Shown here piece by piece: positions 34,743 to 42,365 of a stretch of DNA of 64,000 nt (position 1 is its first letter; the number at the start of each line of letters is the position of its first letter). A program made the position numbers and the translations under genes. The notes below the pieces were generated by a model. That model did no database searches. It was given only the letters and a program-made list of their open reading frames with translations, and was not told where the DNA came from. The DNA is from JBGLNJ01 sp041300525 (GTDB taxonomy: Bacteria > Chloroflexota > Anaerolineae > Fen-1058). The stretch is taken from contig JBGLNJ010000001.1 in the NCBI GenBank assembly GCA_041300525.1, positions 744,001 through 808,000 on the forward strand. The letters run 5' to 3'.

Positions 34743-34802
34743 TGACCGACGGAGGACGAACGACGAATGACATGGTCGTTCATCCTCCGTCATTCAACAT
34801 TC
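34743..34802. repeat. Stutter hairpin (CGTCATT-type units) at the 3' end of the channel gene
   Basis: GACGGAGGACGAACGAC (34748-34764) pairs with GTCGTTCATCCTCCGTC (34775-34791) with one mismatch. The right arm reads in sevens (TCGTTCA, TCCTCCG, TCATTCA, ACATTCC) and overlaps the stop codon of the channel gene at 34790-34792. Confidence 0.8.
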
Positions 34803-35251
34803 CGCTTGCGCAATTCCTCCAAGATCGCATCCAGCCGTTCGATCATCACCTGCTGCCCCACGTCCGAGGCTGTGGCCGCTCTATGAGGCAGATCGAGCAA
34901 CTCGTCCGTCAACGAAGGGCCCACGGTCATGGCCAGGGTTGCAATCGCTCGTCCCGCCTGCGTTTGCGCAAAGATATCGGCATAGCCCACCGAGAGGCAC
35001 GTGCCGATATAGTACAGCGCATCCACAAACGTCTTGATCTTGGGATTCGCATCGCGCTCGGCCAGGTAGAACGCCGCCGACGTTCCCAGCAAGAACCCCG
35101 CCAGCGATTCCATCGGGTAACGGGTCAGGCGCTCGACGATCTCGGATTCGATCTCGCCGCGCTTGTCCACGACCCCGCGCCAGGCCTCGACGACTTGCGC
35201 GCTGGAAATGCCCGTAAAGGTTTTCAGCATATCAGGAGTGGACTTTATCAC
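34790..35251 (-). CDS. Two-helix potassium-channel-like protein with altered filter SVGYAD
   Basis: The 153-residue protein has a hydrophobic segment at about 48-63 (ESLAGFLLGTSAAFYL), a pore-helix-like stretch at 74-85, the filter-like SVGYAD at 87-92, and a second segment at about 100-115 preceded by QAGR. K+ channels have TxxTVGYGD here, so the second filter glycine is Ala. The two-helix layout and the filter position match Ion_trans_2 channels. Whether it conducts is unknown. Its ATG overlaps the stop of the PspA-like gene, so the two are translationally coupled. Confidence 0.6.
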   Translation of the reverse strand: MIKSTPDMLKTFTGISSAQVVEAWRGVVDKRGEIESEIVERLTRYPMESLAGFLLGTSAAFYLAERDANPKIKTFVDALYYIGTCLSVGYADIFAQTQAGRAIATLAMTVGPSLTDELLDLPHRAATASDVGQQVMIERLDAILEELRKRNVE

Positions 35252-35694
35252 GGCGTTCTTCTCCCAGACTTGTCGCTCTTTGCACGGCGAGCCTCTTGAG
35301 CCTTGTCCTGCAACGCGGCTACGGATGCCTTCATCTCGGCCACCACCTGCCGCTGATGATCGAGCTTTTTCTGCGATTCCTCGGCCACGCGCTCATACGC
35401 CATCTTGCGCTTGAGCGCCCGACGCGCCTGCTCTTCATCACCCGCTTTCAACGACGCATCGGTCTTGGCGTCCCATTCCGCGCCTGAGGCCCGCGCGGCT
35501 TGCACCTGTTTCTCAAGCTGGTGCTGCTGCGCGATAGCCGCTGCGACGGCATCTCTGGCTTGCGCGATCCCTTCATCCATCTCGGCCAGATAGTGCGCCA
35601 CAACGTCCTGCGGATCGGCCTCGTCCATCAGCAGGTCGCTCAGATTGACTTGGAGTAGAGCAGCAATGCGCCGGGATAGCTTTAGGTTTGACAT
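35248..35694 (-). CDS. Short PspA/IM30-like coiled-coil protein
   Basis: The 148-residue protein is almost entirely helical and charged (VAAAIAQQHQLEKQVQAARA, EEQARRALKRKMAYERVAEE), with the pattern of PspA/Vipp1 helices 1-4. PspA is about 220 residues; this one lacks the amphipathic N-terminal helix 0 and the last helices, and starts with a SRRIAALLQVNLSDLLMDEA segment. PspA proteins shield damaged membranes. Overlap with the channel gene and nearness to a flotillin suggest a membrane-integrity role; this is inference. Confidence 0.68.
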   Translation of the reverse strand: MSNLKLSRRIAALLQVNLSDLLMDEADPQDVVAHYLAEMDEGIAQARDAVAAAIAQQHQLEKQVQAARASGAEWDAKTDASLKAGDEEQARRALKRKMAYERVAEESQKKLDHQRQVVAEMKASVAALQDKAQEARRAKSDKSGRRTP

Positions 35695-35793
35695 TCGACT
35701 TGATGCGAACGACGGACGTTCGATTCCGTCATTCGTCGTTCGTCACGCGAAGCGTCCCTCTTTAGGGGGGTTCGCCATTCGCCATTCGTCATG
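35692..35793. repeat. Stutter repeat between flotillin and PspA-like genes
   Basis: GAACGACG and CGTCGTTC form a hairpin core. To the right are ATTCGCC and ATTCGTC steps of 7 bases. It uses the same CGTCATT vocabulary as the repeat at 34743-34802, so the pair brackets the channel and PspA-like genes. Confidence 0.75.
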
Positions 35794-37918
35794 ACTTGGC
35801 CGCTGCGGCATAGCGCAGATAGATATCTTCAAAGTTGGCGTCGGCCAGGAAGGGCAGCAGCGCCAACGCCGCGCGCGCCTGGGCGACGGCGGGCTTGTCG
35901 GCCTCGGCGGCCTTGGCTTCCAGTTGATCGAGCACCTGGCTCACGGTCTGCTTCTTGAGCTTGTTCACGTCCAGCGTGCGATCCACCACGGCCATGAGCT
36001 GTGGCATGAGGGTCGCCACCTGCTCCAGCGTCATCCTCTGGCCGGGCTGTTCTTTCTTGCCGTTGCCCATCACTTTGTCGAGCAACTGGCTGCCCAGTTC
36101 CTTGACCTGCGGCGGCACCGCGCCCACCACGTCATTCATCCCTTCGGCAAACGACATCAGGCGCAGGATGCTTTCGGCGGCATCGGGCGTGCCATACATC
36201 TTGATCTGCATGTTAGCAATCGCCGCGCCGATAGCTTGCGCGCGCGCCACACCGATCTGAACCTGGGCATCAAGCTGCATGCGCTGCAACTCTAACTTTT
36301 GGCTCACGTTGTCGAACGCCGCCAACGCTTCGGCCTTGGCCTTTTGGCCTTCGGCTTCGGCCAACCCCTTGGCCTTGACCGTCTCGGCTTCGGCCAGACC
36401 TTTGGCGCGGATGACCTCGGCCTCGACCTGGGTGGCCTCGGCCTTGGCGCGGATCACGTCAGCCTCTGCCGTGCCTTGCAAGCGAGACGCCTCGGCTTTG
36501 GCGCGCAAGACTTCGGCTTCGGCCAGACCGATCGCGCTGGAGCGAGCGCGTTCGGCGTCGGCGAGCATCTTTTCGGCGTCGCTTTCGGCCTGCGCTTGAG
36601 TGCGTTTGGTTTCGGCCTGCTTTTGCGCCGCCTCGAACTCGGCCTGGGCGATTTGCTTGAGCGCAGCCGCTTGCGCTTCGGCATCGCGAACCTTTTTCAG
36701 CACCTCGATCTCGACGGCATTCTTGCGGTCAATCATCAAGCGCTGCGCGTCGCGCTCGGCCTGAATGACCTGGATAGCGGCCTCACGCCTGGCCCTGGCC
36801 GTCTCTTCGACGGTCGTGACGTCCTGCGCGGCCTGCTCGCGTTGAGCGGACACCAACAAGCGTTCTTTTTCCGCCGCCTCACGCTTTTGCTGCTCGGTGA
36901 GCACCGCGATCTGTTTGGTCTGCTCGGTCACTTCGCTGGCCTGGTTGCGCACAATTTCGGCCACCTGGTATTCCTGCTTCTTGCGCTCGTCCTGCACCAG
37001 GATGGTCTGCTCCATCTCGATCTCGGACAACTTGACCGCGCGCTCTTTGGCGATGCGCCCCTGTTCCGCCGATTGCTCCTGCTCATAGATAGACTTGTCG
37101 GCGGTGGATTTTTCGACCGCCTGGCGCGTGCGCACCTCGCGGTTTTGCGTGGCGGTGGCAAAAGCCAGGTCTTGCTCCATGGTCAGCTTTTCTTTAGCCG
37201 TGTTAATGTCGCGTTGTTTGATCTCGACTTCGGTCTTGCGCTCGATGTCGTTGCGCTCGCGCTGCGCTGCCTGAATGACCTGAGCATTGGCGCGGGCCAC
37301 CTGAGCGCCGAACACGTCGTCGGTGCCGAACGAGCCTTGACGGGCCGCCTTGAGCGTGAGGATGCTCACGCTTTCCAGCACCAGGCCGTTTTCCTCCAGG
37401 TCGCTCTTGACGCGGTTTTGGACTTCCATGATAAACTTTTCGCGTTCCTGGTGCAGGCTCATCAAGGTAAAGGTGGCGGCCACATCGCGCAGCGCGCCGT
37501 CGAGCTTGGCCTCGACCAGCGTCTTGATGGCATTCGCGTCCACGGACTTTAATCCAATCGTGCGCGCGGCGTCAATGATGCCTTCCACCGTCGGGCTGAC
37601 CTTGATGTAAAAAATAGCCTTGATGTCCGCATACTGCGGGTCTTTGGTGAGGAGCGCGTTCTGCTCGGTGCGCTCGATCTCGATTGCCATCGTGCCCAGG
37701 TCTACCCACGTGACCATGTGGATGAACCCGAACACCCACGACCCGCCGTTCATCACGACCTTGGGCGGGGCGTCGGGCTTGCGCAAAAATCCGCCCGTGC
37801 GCACGAACGCCCGGTTGGCTGGCGCTTTGACGTAGGACTTGGCAATCATCGCAAAGAACACCAAGACTGCGATGCCGACAAGACAAGAGATGGTGACTGC
37901 TAGTAACATGGGATCCAT
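35789..37918 (-). CDS. Flotillin-like protein, YqiK type
   Basis: The 709-residue protein has an N-terminal membrane segment (about 6-28), an SPFH domain (about 30-200; SYVKAPANRAFVRTGGFLRK, GSFGTDDVFG), and a very long charged coiled coil (about 205-560) with Ala-Glu-rich heptads. A C-terminal oligomerisation region follows. Flotillins scaffold membrane microdomains. In Escherichia coli YqiK is encoded with YqiJ, an NfeD-like membrane protein, and the same pairing occurs here with a small membrane protein between them. It sits mid-operon in the minus-strand membrane cluster. Confidence 0.9.
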   Translation of the reverse strand: MDPMLLAVTISCLVGIAVLVFFAMIAKSYVKAPANRAFVRTGGFLRKPDAPPKVVMNGGSWVFGFIHMVTWVDLGTMAIEIERTEQNALLTKDPQYADIKAIFYIKVSPTVEGIIDAARTIGLKSVDANAIKTLVEAKLDGALRDVAATFTLMSLHQEREKFIMEVQNRVKSDLEENGLVLESVSILTLKAARQGSFGTDDVFGAQVARANAQVIQAAQRERNDIERKTEVEIKQRDINTAKEKLTMEQDLAFATATQNREVRTRQAVEKSTADKSIYEQEQSAEQGRIAKERAVKLSEIEMEQTILVQDERKKQEYQVAEIVRNQASEVTEQTKQIAVLTEQQKREAAEKERLLVSAQREQAAQDVTTVEETARARREAAIQVIQAERDAQRLMIDRKNAVEIEVLKKVRDAEAQAAALKQIAQAEFEAAQKQAETKRTQAQAESDAEKMLADAERARSSAIGLAEAEVLRAKAEASRLQGTAEADVIRAKAEATQVEAEVIRAKGLAEAETVKAKGLAEAEGQKAKAEALAAFDNVSQKLELQRMQLDAQVQIGVARAQAIGAAIANMQIKMYGTPDAAESILRLMSFAEGMNDVVGAVPPQVKELGSQLLDKVMGNGKKEQPGQRMTLEQVATLMPQLMAVVDRTLDVNKLKKQTVSQVLDQLEAKAAEADKPAVAQARAALALLPFLADANFEDIYLRYAAAAKS

Positions 37919-38021
37919 TGTGCGCCTCCTCTATATGATACTTGACGAGTGAAATGTGATGCGCGCAGCGCGCCTCACAATCCGCCGGCATGACGACAAA
38001 CAGCTTGTTCGCCTTGCCGTG

Positions 38022-38351
38022 TTAGCGCCTGGGATGCAGCAGATTCATGCCGGCGCTGATCAAGGTATTGGCAAGCCCCACGGCAATGTAGAGCAAGACA
38101 ATCGGCAAACCATAGGCCAGAATCTCTGCGGGCACCGTCAACAGTCCACCTTCCCAGCCGATGGACAGACGATCCGGGAACAACTGTCGGAAAAAAGCCA
38201 ACTCTTTGGGGTCAACGAATAGCGAATAGATCTCCAACAACACCCCCAACGCCGCCCCCAGACCGCTCAGAATCAAAACGTAGCCCATCCCGTTTTTCAG
38301 ATTCACCGGCTTGTAGAGGGTATCGAATTGACCGCCTGGTTCCTGTATCAT
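38022..38351 (-). CDS. Small membrane protein of the flotillin operon
   Basis: The 109-residue protein has two or three hydrophobic segments (about 22-43 and 70-102: GYVLILSGLGAALGVLLEIY, PIVLLYIAVGLANTLISAGM). I do not recognise a family. It is 29 bases after the NfeD-like gene and 103 bases before the flotillin gene on the same strand, so it probably works with them. Confidence 0.7.
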   Translation of the reverse strand: MIQEPGGQFDTLYKPVNLKNGMGYVLILSGLGAALGVLLEIYSLFVDPKELAFFRQLFPDRLSIGWEGGLLTVPAEILAYGLPIVLLYIAVGLANTLISAGMNLLHPRR

Positions 38352-38380
38352 GTCAACCTCAGCCTATCGCCTTTCACGCC

Positions 38381-39208
38381 TCACATCTCCGACGGCACGA
38401 CGATAAACACCTTCTTGGCCGTGTCGTACTCGACCAGAATCACTTCGGTATCGCGCGGGATGGCGGGCTTGCCCGGATCAACCACGGCGAACACGGTGAT
38501 GAGCGTGCCGCCCACATCGCGCAGCTTGACCTGGCCGTACTTTTCGTCCACCTGCGGGCTGACGACATACCCGCGCCGGCTCACCAGCCGCTTGACCGAG
38601 GTGGCCGTGCTGGAAAAGGCCGGCACCGCACGACCGATGAATACCGCCACGCGCGAAGTCAACAAGAATGCAAGGAACAAGTCCAAAAGTAAAACGACAA
38701 CCAGCGCCCAACCGGGATAGGGACGGAATACGCCAACCACAGAGGCATTGGCAATCCAGCCCAAAATTCCAAACCCGCCCAGCAATACCAGCAGAATCAT
38801 GGTTACGGGCGCCTGACCCACGCCCAGGAATTGCAGCGCCCCCGCCCACGCGGGCAGGCTTCCCGCGTCGTGGCTTACGTCGTGGTCCACATCGTGGTCA
38901 ACATCGTGATCCATATCGTGGCCCAGGTCGGCGTCGTGCTCCACGGCGAGGTCGTGGTCTACCGCCACATCGTGATCTAGGGCGAGGTCGTGATCCACGG
39001 CAAGATCGTGATCTAGAGCGAGGTCATGCTCCAGGCTGACGTCGTGATCCAGGTCAACGTGAACATCTGCGTCGGCATCGGCATCGTGATCTTGTTCCAG
39101 GCCGAGGAACTGTAAAGCCGAAAGACCGAGGAAGGCCAGGAGCGCCAACGTGAACGGGATATTGTACCAGGCGGTGGCGAATGTCCACAGGTCAACGAGA
39201 GCTTTCAC
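38381..39208 (-). CDS. NfeD/YqiJ-like membrane protein with His-Asp repeat loop
   Basis: The GTG at 39208 (AAGGAAAAAGTAAC upstream) gives 275 residues. TM1 is about 18-37. Residues 40-114 are almost only His, Asp, Ala, Val and Leu in DHDLAV and DHDV repeats containing 14 His. Further TM segments lie at about 125-185. An OB-fold-like C-terminal domain follows (about 200-275; RRGYVVSPQVDEKYGQVKLR, PRDTEVILVEYDTAKKVFIV). YqiJ/NfeD proteins pair with flotillins. The repeat is not typical of the family and suggests metal binding; that is inference. Confidence 0.82.
   Translation of the reverse strand: MKALVDLWTFATAWYNIPFTLALLAFLGLSALQFLGLEQDHDADADADVHVDLDHDVSLEHDLALDHDLAVDHDLALDHDVAVDHDLAVEHDADLGHDMDHDVDHDVDHDVSHDAGSLPAWAGALQFLGVGQAPVTMILLVLLGGFGILGWIANASVVGVFRPYPGWALVVVLLLDLFLAFLLTSRVAVFIGRAVPAFSSTATSVKRLVSRRGYVVSPQVDEKYGQVKLRDVGGTLITVFAVVDPGKPAIPRDTEVILVEYDTAKKVFIVVPSEM
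38867..39091 (-). repeat. In-gene tandem repeat encoding DHDLAV and DHDV units
   Basis: Coding DNA for residues 40-114 of the NfeD-like protein. It consists of 18-base (hexapeptide) and then 12-base (tetrapeptide) direct repeats, still in frame, with synonymous and conservative changes between copies. Length variation between strains would be expected from such a tract. Confidence 0.8.
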
Positions 39209-39305
39209 GTTACTTTTTCCTTGCCGTCGGCAAAGCCAGAGGCGCGCGAGAGGCTCTGCGACGATGCGCGGGTTGCTGCCCATTCAGGAATCTGGTTCGG
39301 CCTTG

Positions 39306-39334
39306 ATTCTATCACACGTCTACCCGGGAATCAA
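39306..39334 (-). promoter_or_regulatory. Promoter of the flotillin/channel operon
   Basis: On the minus strand TTGATT (39334-39329) and TAGAAT (39311-39306) are 17 bases apart. The predicted start is near 39299, leaving a leader of about 90 bases before the GTG at 39208. Confidence 0.6.
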
Positions 39335-39407
39335 CTCCGGGAGGCGAACCGAAGCGGACAGTTGGCTGACACAAACGGAAAGGCCCTGTTGGATTCACGA
39401 TTTTTCC

Positions 39408-40157
39408 TCACTCGGGCCGGTGACTGCTTTTCTCCGACCGCCGGGACAAGCTCACCAACGAGATACCCAGCGCCACCAGCCCGACGACCTGTGCCGCACG
39501 CCATCCGCCCGGCAGCAAAAGACTATCCGCGCGAAAAGCTTCCAGGAACACGCGTTGAGCGGAATACAATGCCAGGAACAATAGCGTCGCCGTGCCAGGC
39601 TTTGGATGACGACGCAGCATCACGAGCAACACGAGCAGGGTCGCCAGCATTGCCAACATCTCATAGATTTGAGTCGGGTGACGCTCCATGTCCCACAACT
39701 CGATGGCCCACGGCAGCGTCGAAGGCGTCCCGTAAGCTTCGCCGGAGAACAAATTCGACAGCGAGACCGCAGCAAGCAAGAAGGCCGCGCCCGGCGTCAG
39801 CGCGTCGAGCCAGCGCGCAGTGAGCAACTTGTTACGCCAGGCATACAGCGCCCCGACCGACACGCCCACACCCCATCCTCCTGTCGCATCCAGCGTGCTC
39901 AAGTTCAGCGAGACAATGCCCAGTGGGTCGCCTGCAAATGCCGTCCAGTGTGTCAAGACGTACCACACCCGCGCGCCGAGGATGCCGGCAACCGCCGCGT
40001 AAAAGCCGGGGTTGTAGACGTCGTCGTCCTTCAGCCCAAAAGTCTTGGCTCCGCGCGCCGCCACCCACAGCGCCGCCCCAAAGCCAAATATGACGATCAG
40101 GCCAGGCAACTGCACCACCACGGGGCCGATGTGTATCACTGGCGCCGGAAAAATCAC
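39408..40157 (-). CDS. lgt: Prolipoprotein diacylglyceryl transferase
   Basis: The 249-residue, seven-helix enzyme transfers diacylglycerol from phosphatidylglycerol to the Cys of lipoprotein signals. Family segments visible are GILGARVWYVLTHW, GWGVGVSVGALYAW, SNLFSGEAYGTPSTLPWAIE and the conserved RHPTQIYE near the middle. It fits the two predicted lipoproteins in this window. It is downstream of the TlpA-like gene across a stutter hairpin, and its own 3' end faces the flotillin-operon promoter region. Confidence 0.93.
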   Translation of the reverse strand: MIFPAPVIHIGPVVVQLPGLIVIFGFGAALWVAARGAKTFGLKDDDVYNPGFYAAVAGILGARVWYVLTHWTAFAGDPLGIVSLNLSTLDATGGWGVGVSVGALYAWRNKLLTARWLDALTPGAAFLLAAVSLSNLFSGEAYGTPSTLPWAIELWDMERHPTQIYEMLAMLATLLVLLVMLRRHPKPGTATLLFLALYSAQRVFLEAFRADSLLLPGGWRAAQVVGLVALGISLVSLSRRSEKSSHRPE

Positions 40158-40171
40158 GCCGCTGCTCCATC

Positions 40172-40216
40172 ATCAGACGAAGGACGAAAGGCCATCGTTC
40201 GTCCTTCGTCATTTCA
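40172..40216. repeat. Stutter hairpin between tlpA-like gene and lgt
   Basis: GACGAAGGACGAA (40176-40188) and TTCGTCCTTCGTC (40198-40210) form a perfect 13-bp stem. The right arm reads in sevens (GTTCGTC, CTTCGTC) and overlaps the stop codon of the TlpA-like gene (40209-40211). Confidence 0.82.
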
Positions 40217-40736
40217 TCAAGTCCGTGACTTTGCTCTCAATGGCGGCCTTCGTCAGCGGCCCACCTACAATCATGTCACGGATCGTTCCATCGCGCCCGA
40301 TAAAGAGCGTCGTCGGCAGGCCCTGCACCCGGTAAAGCGCAAGCGCCTCGCCATCCGAATCGAGCGCCACCGGGAAGGTCAATCCGATGCCCGCCACGAA
40401 TTGGGTCACAACGTCTTGCGGCTCGGCGACGTCTACGCCGATGATCACCAGGCCCTCGTCACGATGATTCTTGTAGACCTCCTCGAACGCCGGCAACTCG
40501 GCGCGGCAAGGCGGGCACCACGTGGCCCAAAAGTTGACGATCACCGGCTTGCCGATCTGCCGAGAAAGGGTGAACGTTCCGCCGTCGAGCGTGGGAAGAG
40601 AAATGTCCGGCGTGGCGCGCCGGGCGCGCTCGCGTGTTGCCAGCGCCCCCGGCGCACGCGAGGCAATTGTCCACGCCGCGCCTGCGACGAGGATTACCAC
40701 GATCAATACATTCCACTGAGCACGAAAGAGTTTCAT
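40209..40736 (-). CDS. TlpA/ResA-like membrane-anchored thioredoxin
   Basis: The start at ATG 40736 gives 175 residues; the frame stays open upstream but the extension is not coding in character. Residues 8-25 anchor the protein. The thioredoxin-like domain has NFWATWCPPCRAELPAFEEV with redox Cys74 and Cys77 and the cis-proline segment GLPTTLFIGRDG. It would reduce disulfides outside the membrane, for example in cytochrome c maturation or oxidative repair. A promoter TTGCGC-17-TAAAAT lies just upstream. Confidence 0.9.
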   Translation of the reverse strand: MKLFRAQWNVLIVVILVAGAAWTIASRAPGALATRERARRATPDISLPTLDGGTFTLSRQIGKPVIVNFWATWCPPCRAELPAFEEVYKNHRDEGLVIIGVDVAEPQDVVTQFVAGIGLTFPVALDSDGEALALYRVQGLPTTLFIGRDGTIRDMIVGGPLTKAAIESKVTDLMK

Positions 40737-40782
40737 TTTTCGGATGTGGGAGTGATAAAGGAATAGGCTTGGCGGTGCCGGT

Positions 40783-40811
40783 ATTTTAGCCCACTTGCAG
40801 CGGTTGCGCAA
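40783..40811 (-). promoter_or_regulatory. Promoter of the TlpA-like gene
   Basis: On the minus strand TTGCGC (40811-40806) and TAAAAT (40788-40783) are 17 bases apart, with a leader of about 40 bases before the ATG at 40736. It is divergent from the promoter at 40848-40876. Confidence 0.55.
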
Positions 40812-40847
40812 CAGGTCGCTTTGCGGGGCAAGTTTCAGTTCTAGTAT

Positions 40848-40876
40848 TTGAGAGTTGGGGATTATGATGTTATAAT
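40848..40876 (+). promoter_or_regulatory. Promoter of the winged-helix gene
   Basis: TTGAGA (40848-40853) and a perfect TATAAT (40871-40876) are separated by 17 bases. The predicted start is about 118 bases before the ATG at 41001. Confidence 0.7.
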
Positions 40877-41000
40877 GAGATTGGAGACTGTCTGAATTCA
40901 GCGAGCGCCGGCTTTTGGCGAACACGCCGCAAATCGGCGTTCCAGTGCCAGCCGACTGTTGTGTTCCGTCTTTCAGACAAGCTCTCAAGGAGGCAACAGC

Positions 41001-41270
41001 ATGAAGATAGAGTTGGACGACAAGGAACAAAAGGTGTTGAACACGCTGGCTCGCAGCGGCGTGATGAGCCCCAGCCAGGTATCGGCCGAAACATGGATCC
41101 TTCCCGGCGACACGCTGGCAGTGATCAAATCGCTGGCCGACGCAGGGCTGGTGCAGATGCGCGAAGACGCCGACAGCACCGACGGCAAGCTGGTGGCGCT
41201 CACGGCTCAGGCTCGTGACCTTTTAGACATGGGAAACAAGCGGCAAGTGAAACTCTTTAGCAAGAGGTGA
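41001..41270 (+). CDS. Small winged-helix DNA-binding protein
   Basis: The ATG at 41001 follows AAGGAGGCAACAGC, giving 89 residues. The sequence KVLNTLARSGVMSPSQVSAE, then AVIKSLADAGLVQMREDA, has the helix-turn-helix plus wing pattern of MarR-like or similar winged-helix domains. It may control its own operon; the next gene, a membrane protein, starts 3 bases after its stop. The ligand is unknown. Confidence 0.72.
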   Translation: MKIELDDKEQKVLNTLARSGVMSPSQVSAETWILPGDTLAVIKSLADAGLVQMREDADSTDGKLVALTAQARDLLDMGNKRQVKLFSKR

Positions 41271-41273
41271 TGT

Positions 41274-42332
41274 ATGGCCCCACTCCCCGGCGCGGAAGCC
41301 ACACCGCCCTCCACCAATGAACCTCGGCGAGGGCCAGGCGGCTGGACAGTTTTGACTGTCCTGCTGCTCCTGGCCCTCGCCGTTTTTCTCGCCTTCCCCA
41401 TGCAGACCGTCTCGCTTCAACCGTGGGTACCCGCGCTGCAAGCTCAACTGCGTACTGGGGTCGGCCAGGGCTGGCCGTATGTCGCCGTCGCGCTGCTGGG
41501 CGCGATTGTCGGTCTGGCTGAGATCGTGTCCACCTTTCCCAACTATCCGCGCGAGGCGCTCCGCACGCGCTGGGCGCAGAATCTTGTCCTGGTCAACGCC
41601 GTTGCCGCCCCGCTGGCCTTGGCGGTCGTGCAGATTTATGCGCCCACGACCAACTTGATCCTGACGGTGCTCGGCGTGGGCATCGGCTTTCAGGCCATCA
41701 TCCGCACCCGCTTTACGCTCGCCAGGCAGATCGGCGGATCGGGCGAAGGCGACGTGAGCCTCAACCTGGGTTGGCTGTACGAACAGTTCCAAAACCTGTG
41801 CAAGACGCAAATTGACCTGGAGCTGATGAACGGCCGCCGGACAGCGGTGACACGCCTGATCGAACGCTATCCGACGCTGGCCGAGCTGCACGACATTGCC
41901 GAGTACACCGTCATCGCGCGCGCCACGCTCACGCCCGATGAGGAAAAGGCCAAGCAGGCCGATTTGGACCGATTGTTCGACCCGAAAGCGCCGGCCAACG
42001 TCGCGCGGACCGGCTTGGCCCTGATAATCCTGGAAAACGGCGGGCAGGCTTACGTGGACCTGCTCCTCAGCCAACCCGCCGTGCCTGTCAAATCCACCTC
42101 GCCTGAGAGCGTCGTCAAAAGCCTGATTGACAGGTACTCGCTCAACGACCTGGTTGCGCTCGCCCTGCGCCTGATGACGTCGCAGCAGGAACAAAACTGG
42201 GTTCAGCAGGCCGCGCAGCCTGCGCCCGGCATGAACGAAGCCAGCCAGAAAGCCTTCATCGCCCGCTTTTTGGTGGAGCGCATCGGCGCAGAGACCGTGT
42301 TAAAAGCCCTGACCGAACCTCCCACAGAATAA
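41274..42332 (+). CDS. Membrane protein of unknown function with cytoplasmic C-terminal domain
   Basis: The 352-residue protein has four hydrophobic segments (about 24-45, 68-88, 100-120, 125-145; VAVALLGAIVGLAEIVSTF, LILTVLGVGIGFQAIIRTRF). About 200 mostly helical residues follow (LELMNGRRTAVTRLIERYP, KQADLDRLFDPKAPANVART). I do not recognise the family. It is coupled to the winged-helix gene upstream, so it may be a membrane sensor or effector under its control. Confidence 0.7.
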   Translation: MAPLPGAEATPPSTNEPRRGPGGWTVLTVLLLLALAVFLAFPMQTVSLQPWVPALQAQLRTGVGQGWPYVAVALLGAIVGLAEIVSTFPNYPREALRTRWAQNLVLVNAVAAPLALAVVQIYAPTTNLILTVLGVGIGFQAIIRTRFTLARQIGGSGEGDVSLNLGWLYEQFQNLCKTQIDLELMNGRRTAVTRLIERYPTLAELHDIAEYTVIARATLTPDEEKAKQADLDRLFDPKAPANVARTGLALIILENGGQAYVDLLLSQPAVPVKSTSPESVVKSLIDRYSLNDLVALALRLMTSQQEQNWVQQAAQPAPGMNEASQKAFIARFLVERIGAETVLKALTEPPTE

Positions 42333-42365
42333 CTGGCTCAGGCTTGCTGGTCGCGATTCGAGGTT

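Noticed and set aside
36299..37552. 417-codon plus-strand open frame opposite the flotillin gene
   Set aside because: Leu/Gly/Phe-rich shadow of Ala/Glu-rich coiled-coil coding; no motifs.
39606..40766. 386-codon plus-strand open frame spanning lgt and the TlpA-like gene
   Set aside because: Antisense to two clear genes and crosses their gap; no recognisable domain.
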